NCBI RefSeq assembly: GCF_902859645.1
Contig: NZ_CADIJR010000004.1
Coordinates: 62,001-126,000 of the forward strand
Reading direction: 5' to 3'
Length of the DNA stretch: 64,000 nucleotides
Origin: Achromobacter insuavis
Lineage (GTDB): Bacteria > Pseudomonadota > Gammaproteobacteria > Burkholderiales > Burkholderiaceae_B
Shown here: piece after piece, positions 46,540-55,710 of the stretch
Layout of the letters: every line of letters starts with the position of its first letter
How positions within the stretch are numbered: the first letter of the stretch is position 1
The notes under the pieces: model-generated
Told to the model about the DNA's origin: nothing
Database searches by the model: none
What the model saw: the letters and a program-made list of their open reading frames with translations, nothing else
Translations under genes and position numbers: made by a program

Positions 46540-47472
46540 ATGTCCCTGCCCGCACCCGCCACCCCGCCCTCGCTCCCGCTCGTCGCCGCCGACGTGCCGC
46601 GCCAATTCGCCCGCCGTGGCGACCTGTCGGACGCCCAGTTCCTGTACGGCGAAGTCGCCCGCCGCATGCTCGGCAGGCTGCAGTACATCCGCGTGCAGCC
46701 CCAGGCCATGCTCGACGCCGGCTGCGGCGCCGGCGACAACCTGGCGCTGCTGCGCGAACGCTATGCCGAAGCCGCCTACACCGGCCTGGACAACTGCGAG
46801 CCGCTTCTGGAGATCGCCCGCAAGCGCCACGCCCCGGCCGGCCTGTCGGCCTGGATCGGCAAGCTGGCGCGGCGCGGTCCGGCCAATGGCTTCGTCAACG
46901 CCGACCTGGCCGCCACCGGCCTGGCGCCGGAATCGCTGGAACTGGTGTGGTCCAACCTGGCCCTGCACTGGCACCGCGAACCGCATGCCGTGCTGGCCGA
47001 ATGGCGCCGCATCCTCAAGGTCGGCGGGCTGGCGATGTTTTCCTGTCTGGGGCCGGCCACGCTGCGCGAATTGCGCCAGGCGCTGGACGACGCCGGACTG
47101 CGCACCGCCACCCCGGCCTTCGTCGACATGCATGACTTCGGCGACCTGCTGGTGGAAAACGGCTTCGCCGATCCGGTCATGGACCAGGAGATTCTGACGC
47201 TGACCTACCGCACCCCGGAAAAGCTGCTGCAGGACGTGCGCGCCCTGGGCGGCAACCCCGCCGCCGGCCGCCGCGGCGGCCTGGTCGGGCGCGACTGGCG
47301 GGCGCGCCTGTGCGCCGCGCTGGAGGCCCAGCGCCGCCCGGACGGCGTCATCGCCCTGAGCATCGAAGTAGCCTACGGCCACGCCTGGCGCGCCGCCACC
47401 CACCGCGGCACCGCCGGCGAGACCCGGCTGTCGGTCAGCGCCATCGGCGGCCGCCAGCGCGGCACGCCCTGA
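46540..47472 (+). CDS. SAM-dependent methyltransferase, BioC-like
   Basis: The 310-residue protein has motif I in MLDAGCGAGDNLALLRERY. LVWSNLALHWHREPHAVLAEWRRILKVGGLAMFSCLGPATLREL is the arrangement of BioC malonyl-ACP methyltransferases (SNLAxxW...RVLKPGG...F.T.GP.TL.EL). BioC starts pimelate synthesis for biotin. Other biotin genes are absent here, so the activity is probable but not certain. It is divergent from comF. Confidence 0.8.
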   Translation: MSLPAPATPPSLPLVAADVPRQFARRGDLSDAQFLYGEVARRMLGRLQYIRVQPQAMLDAGCGAGDNLALLRERYAEAAYTGLDNCEPLLEIARKRHAPAGLSAWIGKLARRGPANGFVNADLAATGLAPESLELVWSNLALHWHREPHAVLAEWRRILKVGGLAMFSCLGPATLRELRQALDDAGLRTATPAFVDMHDFGDLLVENGFADPVMDQEILTLTYRTPEKLLQDVRALGGNPAAGRRGGLVGRDWRARLCAALEAQRRPDGVIALSIEVAYGHAWRAATHRGTAGETRLSVSAIGGRQRGTP

Positions 47473-47547
47473 AACAAGACGCCCCGGCGTGCCGCCCCCG
47501 AAACGGGACGGCCAGCCGGGGCGGATGGGCCCGGAAAGGCCTGGCGC

Positions 47548-48789
47548 CTAGTGCAGGCGTTCGGGCAGCGGCGCGGTGACGCCCGGTTCCGCCGGCGAGA
47601 GGGGCTGCATCGGCTCGGACGTGGCGCGGATCCGCCGCCGCAACACCGCGGTCGGCTCGGCCGGCGCGGCCTGGGCGGACTCGCCGCGCCAGGCCTGCGA
47701 CATCGATTCCACCACCAGCGGCAGGTCGCGCAGGCGATGGAACTGGCTGCGCAGCCAGCGCGAATCATTGCCGCTGCGCATGGCCTCGTCGCGCAGCGAC
47801 GCGATCATGTCGCCGGTCCCCAGCTCTTCGGCCACCGGCATCAGCCGCTGGAACAGCGCGCGCAGGTGATCCATCAGGCGCAGGCGCTGGCCGTCCGGCG
47901 TCACGTAGCTGCCCTGCAGGCCGAAACGGCAGGCCTGGAAGTGGTTGCTGCGGTAGGACAGCCAGGCCTTGTCGCTGGGATCGTCCTCCCGCATCAGCAG
48001 CACCGCCAGCGCCTGGGCGAAGGCCGCCATCTGGCAGGCGCGCTCGACGGTCAGCGGCGTATCGCAGACGCGGATTTCCACCGTGCCGAATTCGGGCTTG
48101 GGGCGGATGTCCCAGTACAGGTCCTTGATGCTCTCGGCCAGGCCATAGGCGCGCAGTTGCGCAATGTGGGCCTCGAACTGGTACCAGTCCTTGACCTCGG
48201 GCGGCATGTGGCCGGCCAGCGGGAAGCTGTTGACCGCGTTCAGACGCGAACACGAGAACAGGGTATCGACGCCCTCGCAGTACGGCGACGAGGCCGACAG
48301 CGCGATAAAGTGCGGCACATAGGGCGACAGCCGGCGCAGCAGCTTGATGGCTTCGTCGCCGCTTTTCACGCCCAGGTGGATGTGCTGGCCGAACACCGTG
48401 AATTGACGCGCCAGGTAACCATACATTTCGGCCAGGTACTGGAAGCGCGGGGTATCCGAGATGGAGCGTTCCTGCCAGCGCATGAATGGGTGAGCGCCGC
48501 CGCCGGCCACCGAAACGCCCACGGCGTCGGCCGCTTCGACCAGGGCATCGCGCATTTCGCGCATTTCCGCCAGCAGGCCCATGGGGTGCTCGTGCACCGA
48601 GGAATTCAGTTCGATCATGGAGCGCGTGATTTCCGGTTTCACGCGATCGGCGATGGGGTGGTTGGCCATTTGGGCCAGCAGCTCGTCAGAGGCTGCGGTC
48701 AGGTCGAAACTGCGGGGGTCGATCAGTTGCAGCTCGAGTTCGATGCCCAGGGTGTTGGGGGCCGACGAAATGAACGGGATCTGTTCCAT
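47548..48789 (-). CDS. YbdK-type carboxylate-amine ligase (glutamate-cysteine ligase 2 family)
   Basis: The 413-residue protein is of the YbdK/GCS2 family. It begins [19 protein letters not shown], with [27 protein letters not shown] and FGQHIHLGV. YbdK enzymes have weak glutamate-cysteine ligase activity; in some bacteria members of the family serve as the real GshA. ATG 48789 follows a purine-rich site and gives a normal N-terminus. The last 50 residues (Pro/Arg/Ala-rich) extend beyond the conserved fold. The 373 bp upstream contains palindromes but no gene. Confidence 0.88.
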   Translation of the reverse strand: MEQIPFISSAPNTLGIELELQLIDPRSFDLTAASDELLAQMANHPIADRVKPEITRSMIELNSSVHEHPMGLLAEMREMRDALVEAADAVGVSVAGGGAHPFMRWQERSISDTPRFQYLAEMYGYLARQFTVFGQHIHLGVKSGDEAIKLLRRLSPYVPHFIALSASSPYCEGVDTLFSCSRLNAVNSFPLAGHMPPEVKDWYQFEAHIAQLRAYGLAESIKDLYWDIRPKPEFGTVEIRVCDTPLTVERACQMAAFAQALAVLLMREDDPSDKAWLSYRSNHFQACRFGLQGSYVTPDGQRLRLMDHLRALFQRLMPVAEELGTGDMIASLRDEAMRSGNDSRWLRSQFHRLRDLPLVVESMSQAWRGESAQAAPAEPTAVLRRRIRATSEPMQPLSPAEPGVTAPLPERLH

Positions 48790-49162
48790 CTCGGACTCCT
48801 TCGGATGTTTGATGAGGGGGTGCGCCGTTCGACCTTGAAGCCCGGCAACTTCCCGGGGGGCGCTAGACGGCGGCTTGTGAACGCATAATAGCCGCATGTT
48901 TGTGGCAAAACGATTGAAAATCGTGACATTTGTGTGCAACATCACGATGCATTCGGTTTTGCCCTCTAGAACAAAGTGAGCGAGCACTCACAACGTAATG
49001 ACGGCGCGGCTCGCCGGACCGGGCGGCCCGCGAGCGCAGTCTGGGCGCGGCTTTTCAGTGTGGGCGGGATAACCCGAATCAGGGTTATCCCTTATGAATT
49101 GGATCCGTCCCCGAGGGCCTGCGGCTCGACGTCCAAGGCCCCGGACATCCGGGCGACGCCGC
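48790..49162. other. Gene-free interval with several palindromes (YbdK upstream / trkH downstream)
   Basis: No gene is supported. ATCGTGA (48920-48926) and TCACGAT (48942-48948) form a dyad with a 15-bp spacer. GTGAG..CTCAC forms a tighter dyad about 25 bp further on. A perfect 10-bp hairpin lies at 49066-49091. TATTAT on the minus strand about 100 bp upstream of the YbdK start could be its -10 box, without a good -35. Confidence 0.5.
49066..49091. repeat. Perfect 10-bp-arm hairpin downstream of trkH
   Basis: GGGATAACCC (49066-49075), loop GAATCA, GGGTTATCCC (49082-49091). It lies 72 bp after the trkH stop on the minus strand. There is no poly-T, so it may protect the 3' end or be a protein site rather than an intrinsic terminator. 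Confidence 0.65.
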
Positions 49163-50632
49163 CTACTTGCGCCAGAAGATCGGCGTGAACAGCACCAGCA
49201 CGGTCAGCAGCTCCAGGCGGCCGATCAGCATGGCGAAGGTGCAGACCCAGATCTGGAAGTCCGACAGCACCGCGAAATTCCCCATGGGCCCGACCGGTCC
49301 CAGGCCGGGGCCGGTGTTGTTGACGCTGGCGAACACGGCCGAGAAGGCCGTGATCGGGTCCAGCCCGGACAGCAGCAGCAGGCTGGTGAAGACAGCGATG
49401 GACAGGCCGTAGAACAGCATGAAAGCCAGCACCGACGACATGGTGCGGGCCTCGACCGCGCGGCCGTTGACCCGCACGGGGCTGACGGCATGCGGATGCA
49501 ACATGGTGACCAGCTCGTTGCGCGCCTGCTTGACCAGCAGGATGGCCCGGATCATCTTGATCCCGCCCCCCGTGGACCCCGCCGAGGTGGCAAACCCGGA
49601 CAGCAGCAGCATGGTCAGGGGCGCGAACAGCGGCCACTGGGCGAAATCGGTATTGGCGTAGCCCGTGGTGGTGGCCATCGAAATGGTGTTGAACATGCCG
49701 TAGCGCAGGGCCTCCAGCGGCTCCTGGTAGACGCCCTTGACGTACAGGAACACCGAAATCACCAGCCCCACGCCCAGCACCACGACCAGGTACGGAATCG
49801 CCTCCGGGCAGCGCAGGTAGGCACGCCCGCTGCGCTGGCGGAAGGCATTGAAGTGCGTGGCGAAGTTGATGCCGGCGATCAGCATGAACACCATGGCCAC
49901 CATCTCGACCGCCACCGAATCGAAGTGCGCGAAGCCGTCGTCCCAGGTCGAGAACCCGCCCAGCCCCATGGTCGTGGCCATGTGGCACCAGGCTTCGAAC
50001 CAGGACAGGCCGACCGCGCGGTAGGCCAGAAAGCACAGGATGGAAAAGGCGAAGTACACCGCGTACAGCGCCTTGGCGGTGCTGGCGATGCGCGGCGTCA
50101 GGCGCTCGTCCTTCATCGGGCCGGGCGTCTCGGCCCGCACCACCTGGTGCCCGCCCACGCCCAGCAGCGGCAGGATCGCCACCGCCAGCACCAGGATCCC
50201 CATGCCGCCGACCCAGACCAGGGTGGCGCGCCACAGGTTGATCGACGGCGGCAAGGCATCCAGATTGGTCAGCACGGTCGCGCCGGTGGTCGTCAGTCCC
50301 GACATGGCCTCGAAATAGGCCCCGGTGAACGACAGCGGCAGGCCGGCGCGGTGGAAGTAGATCAGCAGCGGGATCGCCGCCAGCAGCGGCAGGCCGGCCC
50401 ACACCGCCGACACCAGCACGAAGCCGTCGCGGGCGCGCAGCTCGCTGCGGGCCCGCCGCGTCAGCGCCGCCAGCGCGACGCCGATGCCGACGGAAATCAG
50501 GAAGCCATGCAGGAAGGCGTCGCGCGCCGCGTCGCCGCCGATGTAGGCCACCCCCAGCGGGATCAGCATGGTCAGGGCGAACATCACCATGGTCAGGCCG
50601 AGGATGTGCAGGGTCGCCAGGACGCGCCTCAT
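49163..50632 (-). CDS. trkH: Trk potassium uptake protein, membrane subunit
   Basis: The 489-residue inner-membrane protein has about ten to twelve hydrophobic segments and the repeated selectivity-loop glycines: MSGLTTTGATVL, ATTMGLGGFSTWDDG, ATTTGYANTDF and ASVNNTGPGLG. These are the four pore signatures of TrkH/KtrB channels. GSTGGGIKMIRAILL is also typical. It works with TrkA, encoded 52 bp upstream. It is the last gene of the rsmB-to-trkH run. Confidence 0.97.
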   Translation of the reverse strand: MRRVLATLHILGLTMVMFALTMLIPLGVAYIGGDAARDAFLHGFLISVGIGVALAALTRRARSELRARDGFVLVSAVWAGLPLLAAIPLLIYFHRAGLPLSFTGAYFEAMSGLTTTGATVLTNLDALPPSINLWRATLVWVGGMGILVLAVAILPLLGVGGHQVVRAETPGPMKDERLTPRIASTAKALYAVYFAFSILCFLAYRAVGLSWFEAWCHMATTMGLGGFSTWDDGFAHFDSVAVEMVAMVFMLIAGINFATHFNAFRQRSGRAYLRCPEAIPYLVVVLGVGLVISVFLYVKGVYQEPLEALRYGMFNTISMATTTGYANTDFAQWPLFAPLTMLLLSGFATSAGSTGGGIKMIRAILLVKQARNELVTMLHPHAVSPVRVNGRAVEARTMSSVLAFMLFYGLSIAVFTSLLLLSGLDPITAFSAVFASVNNTGPGLGPVGPMGNFAVLSDFQIWVCTFAMLIGRLELLTVLVLFTPIFWRK

Positions 50633-50684
50633 GCGGCCTCCCCGGCCGCCGCCGGTCCGTCGGGAAACGGGACGCGCGGGCTCA

Positions 50685-52064
50685 TCAGAAGAACGACGCC
50701 GAGACTTGGAACAGCTTTTCCACGCGCGGCATCTGCTTGCGCGAGGGCACGAAGACGATGACGTGGTCGTCGGTCTCGATCACGGTATCGGCATCCGGCA
50801 GGATGATCTCGTCCTCGCGCACCAGCGCGCCGATGCTGGCGCCCTTGGGCAGGCTGATCTCGCCCACCTTCCGCCCCACCACCTTGGAATTGGAGCGGTC
50901 GCCGTGGGCGATGGCTTCCAGCGCCTCGGCCACGCCCTGGCGCAGCCGATGGACCGCCGCCACGTCGCCGCGGCGCACGTGGCGCAGCAGCTCGCTCATG
51001 GTGGCCTGCGACGGCGACACGGCGATGTCGATATGGCTGCCCTGCATCAGCTCGCCATAGGCCTGGCGGTTGATCAGCGCGATCACCTTGCGCGCGCCCA
51101 GCCGCTTGGCCAGCAGCGACGACATGATGTTGTCCTCGTCGTCGCTGGTCAGCGCCAGCCAGGTGTCCATGTCCTCGATGTTCTCGCGCTCCAGCAGCGC
51201 CTCGTCGGTGCCGCTGCCGTGCAGCACCAGCACGCTGTCGGGCAGCTGCGTGGCCAGGTATTCGCAGCGCTTGAGGTCGCGCTCGATGATGCGCACGCTG
51301 TAGTTCTCTTCGGCCAGCGCGCGCGCCAGCCGCAGGCCGATATTGCCGCCGCCGGCGATCATCACGCGGCGCACGGCCTTTTCGGCTTCGCGCAGCTGCC
51401 GCACGGCGCGGCGGGCGTGGCGCGTGTCCACCACCAGCACCACCTCGTCGCCCGGGGCGATCACGGTGCCCGAGCCGGCCCGCAGCGGGCGGCCGCCGCG
51501 CAGCACGTCGATCACCCGCGCCGTGACGTCGGGCCAGACATCGCGCAGCTTGTCGACGGGATGATGCGCCATCGGGCTGCCATGGCTGACGCGCACGGTC
51601 ACGACGCTGACGCGGCCCTCGGCGAACTCCACCACCTGCAGCGCCTCGGGGAACTCGATCAGGCTGTGCAGATAGGTGGTGACGCTGCGCTCGGGGCTGA
51701 TGATGGCGTCGATGCAGAAGCCCTCTTCGCTCATCAACTCGGGATGTTCGGAGAATTCGCCCGAGCGGATGCGGGCGATGCGGCGGGGGATGTTGAACAG
51801 CTGGCGGGCGATCTTGCAGGCCACCATGTTGGCCGCGTCGGAGGCGGCGCAGGCGATCAGCAGGTCGGTATCGGCGGCGCCGGCGCCTTCCAGCACCGAC
51901 ACCTGCGAGCCGTCGCCATGGACGACGCGCAGGTCGAAGTGTTCTTGCAGGTATTGCAGCTGCGAGGGATCCGAATCGATCACCGTGATGTCGTTCTGCT
52001 CGGACACCAGGTTCTCAGCCACGCTGGTGCCTACGCGACCAGCGCCGATGATCAGGATCTTCAT
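50685..52064 (-). CDS. trkA: Trk potassium uptake regulatory subunit
   Basis: The 459-residue cytoplasmic protein has two RCK repeats. The first NAD-binding domain begins KILIIGAGRVGTSVAENLVSEQNDITVIDSD; the second begins VMIAGGGNIGLRLARALAEENYSVRIIERD. Each is followed by a TrkA-C domain. It binds NAD(H) and gates TrkH. Its start overlaps the stop of the response-regulator gene (ATGA), so potassium transport and the two-component system are translationally coupled. Confidence 0.98.
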   Translation of the reverse strand: MKILIIGAGRVGTSVAENLVSEQNDITVIDSDPSQLQYLQEHFDLRVVHGDGSQVSVLEGAGAADTDLLIACAASDAANMVACKIARQLFNIPRRIARIRSGEFSEHPELMSEEGFCIDAIISPERSVTTYLHSLIEFPEALQVVEFAEGRVSVVTVRVSHGSPMAHHPVDKLRDVWPDVTARVIDVLRGGRPLRAGSGTVIAPGDEVVLVVDTRHARRAVRQLREAEKAVRRVMIAGGGNIGLRLARALAEENYSVRIIERDLKRCEYLATQLPDSVLVLHGSGTDEALLERENIEDMDTWLALTSDDEDNIMSSLLAKRLGARKVIALINRQAYGELMQGSHIDIAVSPSQATMSELLRHVRRGDVAAVHRLRQGVAEALEAIAHGDRSNSKVVGRKVGEISLPKGASIGALVREDEIILPDADTVIETDDHVIVFVPSRKQMPRVEKLFQVSASFF

Positions 52065-52750
52065 GCGCCCCGTTTGCGCGCCGACTCGATGCCCAATTGC
52101 TTGAGCTTGCGGTAGAGGTGGGTGCGCTCGAGGCCGGTGCGCTCGGAAACGCGGGTCATGCTGTGGCTTTCGCGGACCAGGTGGTATTCGAAGTAGATGC
52201 GCTCGAACTCATCGCGCGCCTCGCGCAGCGGCTGGTCCAGCGAGATGCTGCCCAGCTGGCCGTTGGCGGTGACCGGGACTTCGTTGGCCGGCGCCGTCGA
52301 CAGGGCCGGCGGATCGAGCTCGTCTTCGAGGGCCACGGTGGCGCTGGCCGTCGCGGGCGCGGCCGCGGGCGCCGGATGCGGCACGCGGCCACGGGCCAGG
52401 CCGGCGGCCACGGTCTTGAGCAGACGCTGCAGCGTGATCGGCTTTTCGAGGAAATCCATGGCGCCGATGCGGGTGGCCTCGACCGCCGTGTCGATGGTGG
52501 CGTGGCCGCTCATCATGATGACGGGCATGTCCAGCAGGCCCTGCGAGCCCCATTCCTTGAGCAGGCTGACGCCATCGGTGTCCGGCATCCAGATGTCCAG
52601 CAGCACCAGATCGGGACGCATGCGAAGGCGCGCGGCGCGCGCTTGCGCCGCGTTTTCGGCCAATTCGACCGTGTGCCCTTCGTCGTAAAGGATTTCCGAC
52701 AAAAGCTCGCGAATACCGACTTCGTCGTCAACCACCAGAATTCTGGCCAT
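52061..52750 (-). CDS. NtrX-like response regulator lacking the AAA+ sigma-54 domain
   Basis: The 229-residue protein has a receiver domain (residues 1-120) with ILVVDDEVGIREL, phospho-acceptor LVLLDIWMPDTDG and FLEKPITLQRLL. A low-complexity linker of about 45 residues follows, then a C-terminal Fis-type HTH (SMTRVSERTGLERTHLYRKLKQLGI). Receiver and HTH match NtrX, but the central ATPase domain is missing, so it cannot activate sigma-54 promoters in the usual way. It follows the NtrY-like kinase by 11 bp and overlaps trkA. Confidence 0.92.
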   Translation of the reverse strand: MARILVVDDEVGIRELLSEILYDEGHTVELAENAAQARAARLRMRPDLVLLDIWMPDTDGVSLLKEWGSQGLLDMPVIMMSGHATIDTAVEATRIGAMDFLEKPITLQRLLKTVAAGLARGRVPHPAPAAAPATASATVALEDELDPPALSTAPANEVPVTANGQLGSISLDQPLREARDEFERIYFEYHLVRESHSMTRVSERTGLERTHLYRKLKQLGIESARKRGA

Positions 52751-52761
52751 AAAGCATCCAC

Positions 52762-55083
52762 CTATTGCGTAGCCGCATTATCCTTTTCTTGCGCGGTCGC
52801 GTCCATAGTATCTGCCCCGGGAGCAAGCCGGGTCAACAAGATGGAGATCCGCGCGCCTCCTTCCTTGCGATTCGCAAGGTCGATCCGCCCGCCATGCTCT
52901 TCAACGATCTTGCGTACGATTGCCAATCCTAACCCAGTCCCGTGGGACTTGGTGGTTACGTAGGGCTCGAAGGCCCGCTGCATGACCTGCGGCGGGAAGC
53001 CCGGCCCGGTGTCGGCCACCGTGAAACGCAGGGCCTGCTGGTCGGCGCGGTCGGGCTGCTCGCTGCGCATCAGCTGGGTGGTGACGCTGACCCGGCCTTC
53101 TCCGCCCTTCTCGGCGATGGCGTCGCGGGCGTTGGACAGCAGGTTGTGGATCACCTGGCGCAGCTGGGTCGGATCGCCCTCGATGGCCGGCAGGTCCGCG
53201 CCCAGGCTGACGTCCAGGTTCAGCGCCTTGCCGGAGGTCGAACGCACCGAGGCGGCGCCGTCCGGCTCCCAGCCGTACAGGGACAGCACGTCCGCCACCA
53301 GCGCGTTGAAGTCGATGCGCTGCATCACCGCCGGCGGCGTGCGGGCGTATTCGCGGAAATCATCCACCATCTGCTTGAGCGAGGCCACCTGGTTGACGAT
53401 GGTGTTGGTGGAACGCTCGACGATCTGGGCCTCGGCCGGCGGCAGCTTGCCTTCCAGCTTCATCGCCAGGCGCTCGGCGGACAGCTGGATCGGCGTCAGC
53501 GGATTCTTGATTTCGTGGGCCAGGCGGCGCGCCACTTCGCCCCAGGCAACGGTGCGGTTGGCCGATATCACCTCGGTAATATCGTCGAACACCACCAGGT
53601 AACCGTTGCCGCGGCCGTCCACCCGCAGGTGGGTGCCGCGCGCCAGCAGCGTCAGCGCCTGCGGCCCGTTGGGGGTGTCGCCCTGCTTGGGCGCGATCTC
53701 GAACTGCTGCTGCCAGTGCTGGCGTTCGGAGCCCACGGCGGCGTGGGTGGAGAACGCCTGCCGCACGACATTCGCGAATTCGAGCATGCCGTCCACGGTT
53801 TCCAGCGGCCGCCCGATCACCGAGCGCAGGTCGGCCTGCAGGATGGTCTGGGCGCCCTGGTTGACGGTGGTGACGCGGAAGGACTCGTCGAACACCAGCA
53901 CGCCCGAGGACAGATTCGACAGCACGCTTTCCAGGTAGACGTTGGACCGTTCGAGCTGCTGGCGGTTGCTCTCGACCATGCGGCGGGCCTCGTCGAGCTG
54001 GCGCGTCATGGCATTGAAGGAGCGGGTGAGCTGGCCGACCTCGTCGCGTTCGGGCGGTTCGGGCAGCGGCCGGTAGTCGCCCACGCCCACGGCCTGGGTG
54101 CCGCCCGCCAGGCTGAGCAGCGGCCGCACCAGCCGCTTGGACAGCGACAGCGCCACGGCGATGGCGCCAAAGGCGGCCAGCAGCAGCGCCAGGGTCAGCG
54201 TGATGCCATAGAGCTTGCGCAGGCCAAGCCGCGACAGGGCCAGTTCCTGGTAGTCGCGAAAGCCCTGCTGCACCAGGTTGGCGTTGTGCGCGATCTGCTC
54301 GGGCACCGGCTGCAGCAGCTGCAGCCAGCGCGGCTCCGAGGCGGCGCCCAGCAGGTTGTCGTAGCGGTCGGGGCCGGTCAGCGGAATCACCACGCGCAGG
54401 TGCAGCCCGCCGTCGGTGCCGGGCTTGACCGGATCGTCGGCCTCGGCCGCCGAATAGCCGCGCGACAGCCGCAGCTGGTTCATGACCGTGGATGGCGGCA
54501 TCGCCGGCAGCAACTGGCCGTACTGGCTGGTGGAGAAGGCCACCATGCGGCCGCTGCCGGTGAAGACCATGGCTTCCTGCACGCCGTTGGCTTCGCGCAG
54601 CCGGGTCAGGGCCAGCGTCACGCCGGTATCGGAATTGCGGTTCAGTTCGGCCGCCATCGAGCGGGCGCGGGCGTCCAGGTCGGCCAGCAGCGAGTCGAGC
54701 GCGGCGCGGCCCAGGTTCAGGCCGGCCTCCAGCGCGGTGTCGACCCGCACGTTGAACCAGGACTCGATCGAGCGCGACATGAACTGCACCGAGACCGTGT
54801 AGATCAGGGCGCCGGGCACCACGCCGATCAGGGCGAAGGCCAGCGAGAAGCGGGCCGTCAGCCGGGCGCCGAACTGCCGCCGCCGGATCTGCCGCGCCAG
54901 CCGCACCGTCAGCGCCACCACCCAGACGAACAGCGCCAGGGCGAAGATACCGTTGAGAATCAGCAGGGTGTCGTAATAACGGGCGAAGCGCGAGGCATTG
55001 CCCGTGGACCATGCCAGCAGGCCCAGCAACGCCAGGCCGCTCACCGCGCCGACCATCAGGGCCAGCCGAAGCAACAGCCTCAT
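52762..55083 (-). CDS. NtrY-like membrane sensor histidine kinase
   Basis: The 773-residue protein has three N-terminal membrane segments (about residues 5-30, 40-65 and 80-110), a periplasmic region and a fourth segment near residue 295. A HAMP domain is followed by a PAS domain and HisKA with phospho-His in RRLAHEIKNPLTPIQLSAERL. The ATPase domain has HNLLSNARDAIAEKGG and GPGFPP. The architecture is that of NtrY. It overlaps the DUF4390 gene upstream by 4 bp and precedes its cognate regulator. The signal in this lineage is not defined; nitrogen or redox sensing is known for homologues. Confidence 0.95.
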   Translation of the reverse strand: MRLLLRLALMVGAVSGLALLGLLAWSTGNASRFARYYDTLLILNGIFALALFVWVVALTVRLARQIRRRQFGARLTARFSLAFALIGVVPGALIYTVSVQFMSRSIESWFNVRVDTALEAGLNLGRAALDSLLADLDARARSMAAELNRNSDTGVTLALTRLREANGVQEAMVFTGSGRMVAFSTSQYGQLLPAMPPSTVMNQLRLSRGYSAAEADDPVKPGTDGGLHLRVVIPLTGPDRYDNLLGAASEPRWLQLLQPVPEQIAHNANLVQQGFRDYQELALSRLGLRKLYGITLTLALLLAAFGAIAVALSLSKRLVRPLLSLAGGTQAVGVGDYRPLPEPPERDEVGQLTRSFNAMTRQLDEARRMVESNRQQLERSNVYLESVLSNLSSGVLVFDESFRVTTVNQGAQTILQADLRSVIGRPLETVDGMLEFANVVRQAFSTHAAVGSERQHWQQQFEIAPKQGDTPNGPQALTLLARGTHLRVDGRGNGYLVVFDDITEVISANRTVAWGEVARRLAHEIKNPLTPIQLSAERLAMKLEGKLPPAEAQIVERSTNTIVNQVASLKQMVDDFREYARTPPAVMQRIDFNALVADVLSLYGWEPDGAASVRSTSGKALNLDVSLGADLPAIEGDPTQLRQVIHNLLSNARDAIAEKGGEGRVSVTTQLMRSEQPDRADQQALRFTVADTGPGFPPQVMQRAFEPYVTTKSHGTGLGLAIVRKIVEEHGGRIDLANRKEGGARISILLTRLAPGADTMDATAQEKDNAATQ

Positions 55084-55670
55084 GAGGGGTCTTTCTCCTT
55101 GTCACCCAGCGAGAACGAGAAATCGGTCCACGGCGTGCCCTGGACCCAGGAGCTGCTGTTCAGGGCATTGACCTGGAACGGCCGGGGCAGCAGCGACGTG
55201 TCCAGCCGCAGCCGCAACTGGCCGCCATAGACCACGCCTTCGTCGAAATCGTCGGCATCGGCCACCTGCCAGTTGCGCACGTGGCGGATGACGCTCATGG
55301 CGTCGTCCAGCGACGCCACCGGGAAGGACAGCTCGCCGACCCCGGCGCGCCACTGGCGCGTCAGCGCGTTGTAGATCACGCGCCAGGTGCGGGAAGTGTC
55401 CACCAGGGATTTGTCGAACCACCACCAGCGCTCGCGCGTGATGGTCAGGTCGGCGGTGAAGTACAGGGGCACGCCGCGCTGGGCGGCGTCACGCAGTTGC
55501 TGGTTCAGTTCGAACTCGATGTCGGCGTCGATTTCAAGCTTGTCGCCCCGCACCACCGGTTCGACGCGCACCACCTTCGGTTCGGACCCGTGTGCCTGAC
55601 CGGCCGGCGCCAACGACAGCGCGGCAGTTACGAACAACAACCCCAGAAATAAGCGTGAAATGATGGACAT
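55080..55670 (-). CDS. Exported DUF4390 protein
   Basis: The 196-residue protein has a signal peptide (SRLFLGLLFVTAALSLAPAGQAHG) and the beta-rich DUF4390 domain, with FELNQQLRDAAQRGVPLYFTADLTITRERWWWFDK. The function of the family is not established. It is regularly found between rsmB and ntrY in Burkholderiales, as here. ATG 55670 gives the signal peptide; its stop overlaps the kinase start (ATGA). A role in signal input to the kinase is plausible but unproven. Confidence 0.9.
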   Translation of the reverse strand: MSIISRLFLGLLFVTAALSLAPAGQAHGSEPKVVRVEPVVRGDKLEIDADIEFELNQQLRDAAQRGVPLYFTADLTITRERWWWFDKSLVDTSRTWRVIYNALTRQWRAGVGELSFPVASLDDAMSVIRHVRNWQVADADDFDEGVVYGGQLRLRLDTSLLPRPFQVNALNSSSWVQGTPWTDFSFSLGDKEKDPS

Positions 55671-55710
55671 ACGACACCGAAACCCCGTCATGCCCCCTAT
55701 TCTTGGCGAT

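Noticed and set aside
47481-47522. GCCCCGGC / GCCGGGGC inverted repeat between the BioC-like and YbdK genes as a terminator
   Set aside because: The arms are 26 bp apart with no poly-T; too weak to call.
52942-55230. 762-codon open frame antisense to the NtrY-like kinase
   Set aside because: The sense strand encodes a kinase with all motifs; the antisense frame is low complexity and has no ribosome site.
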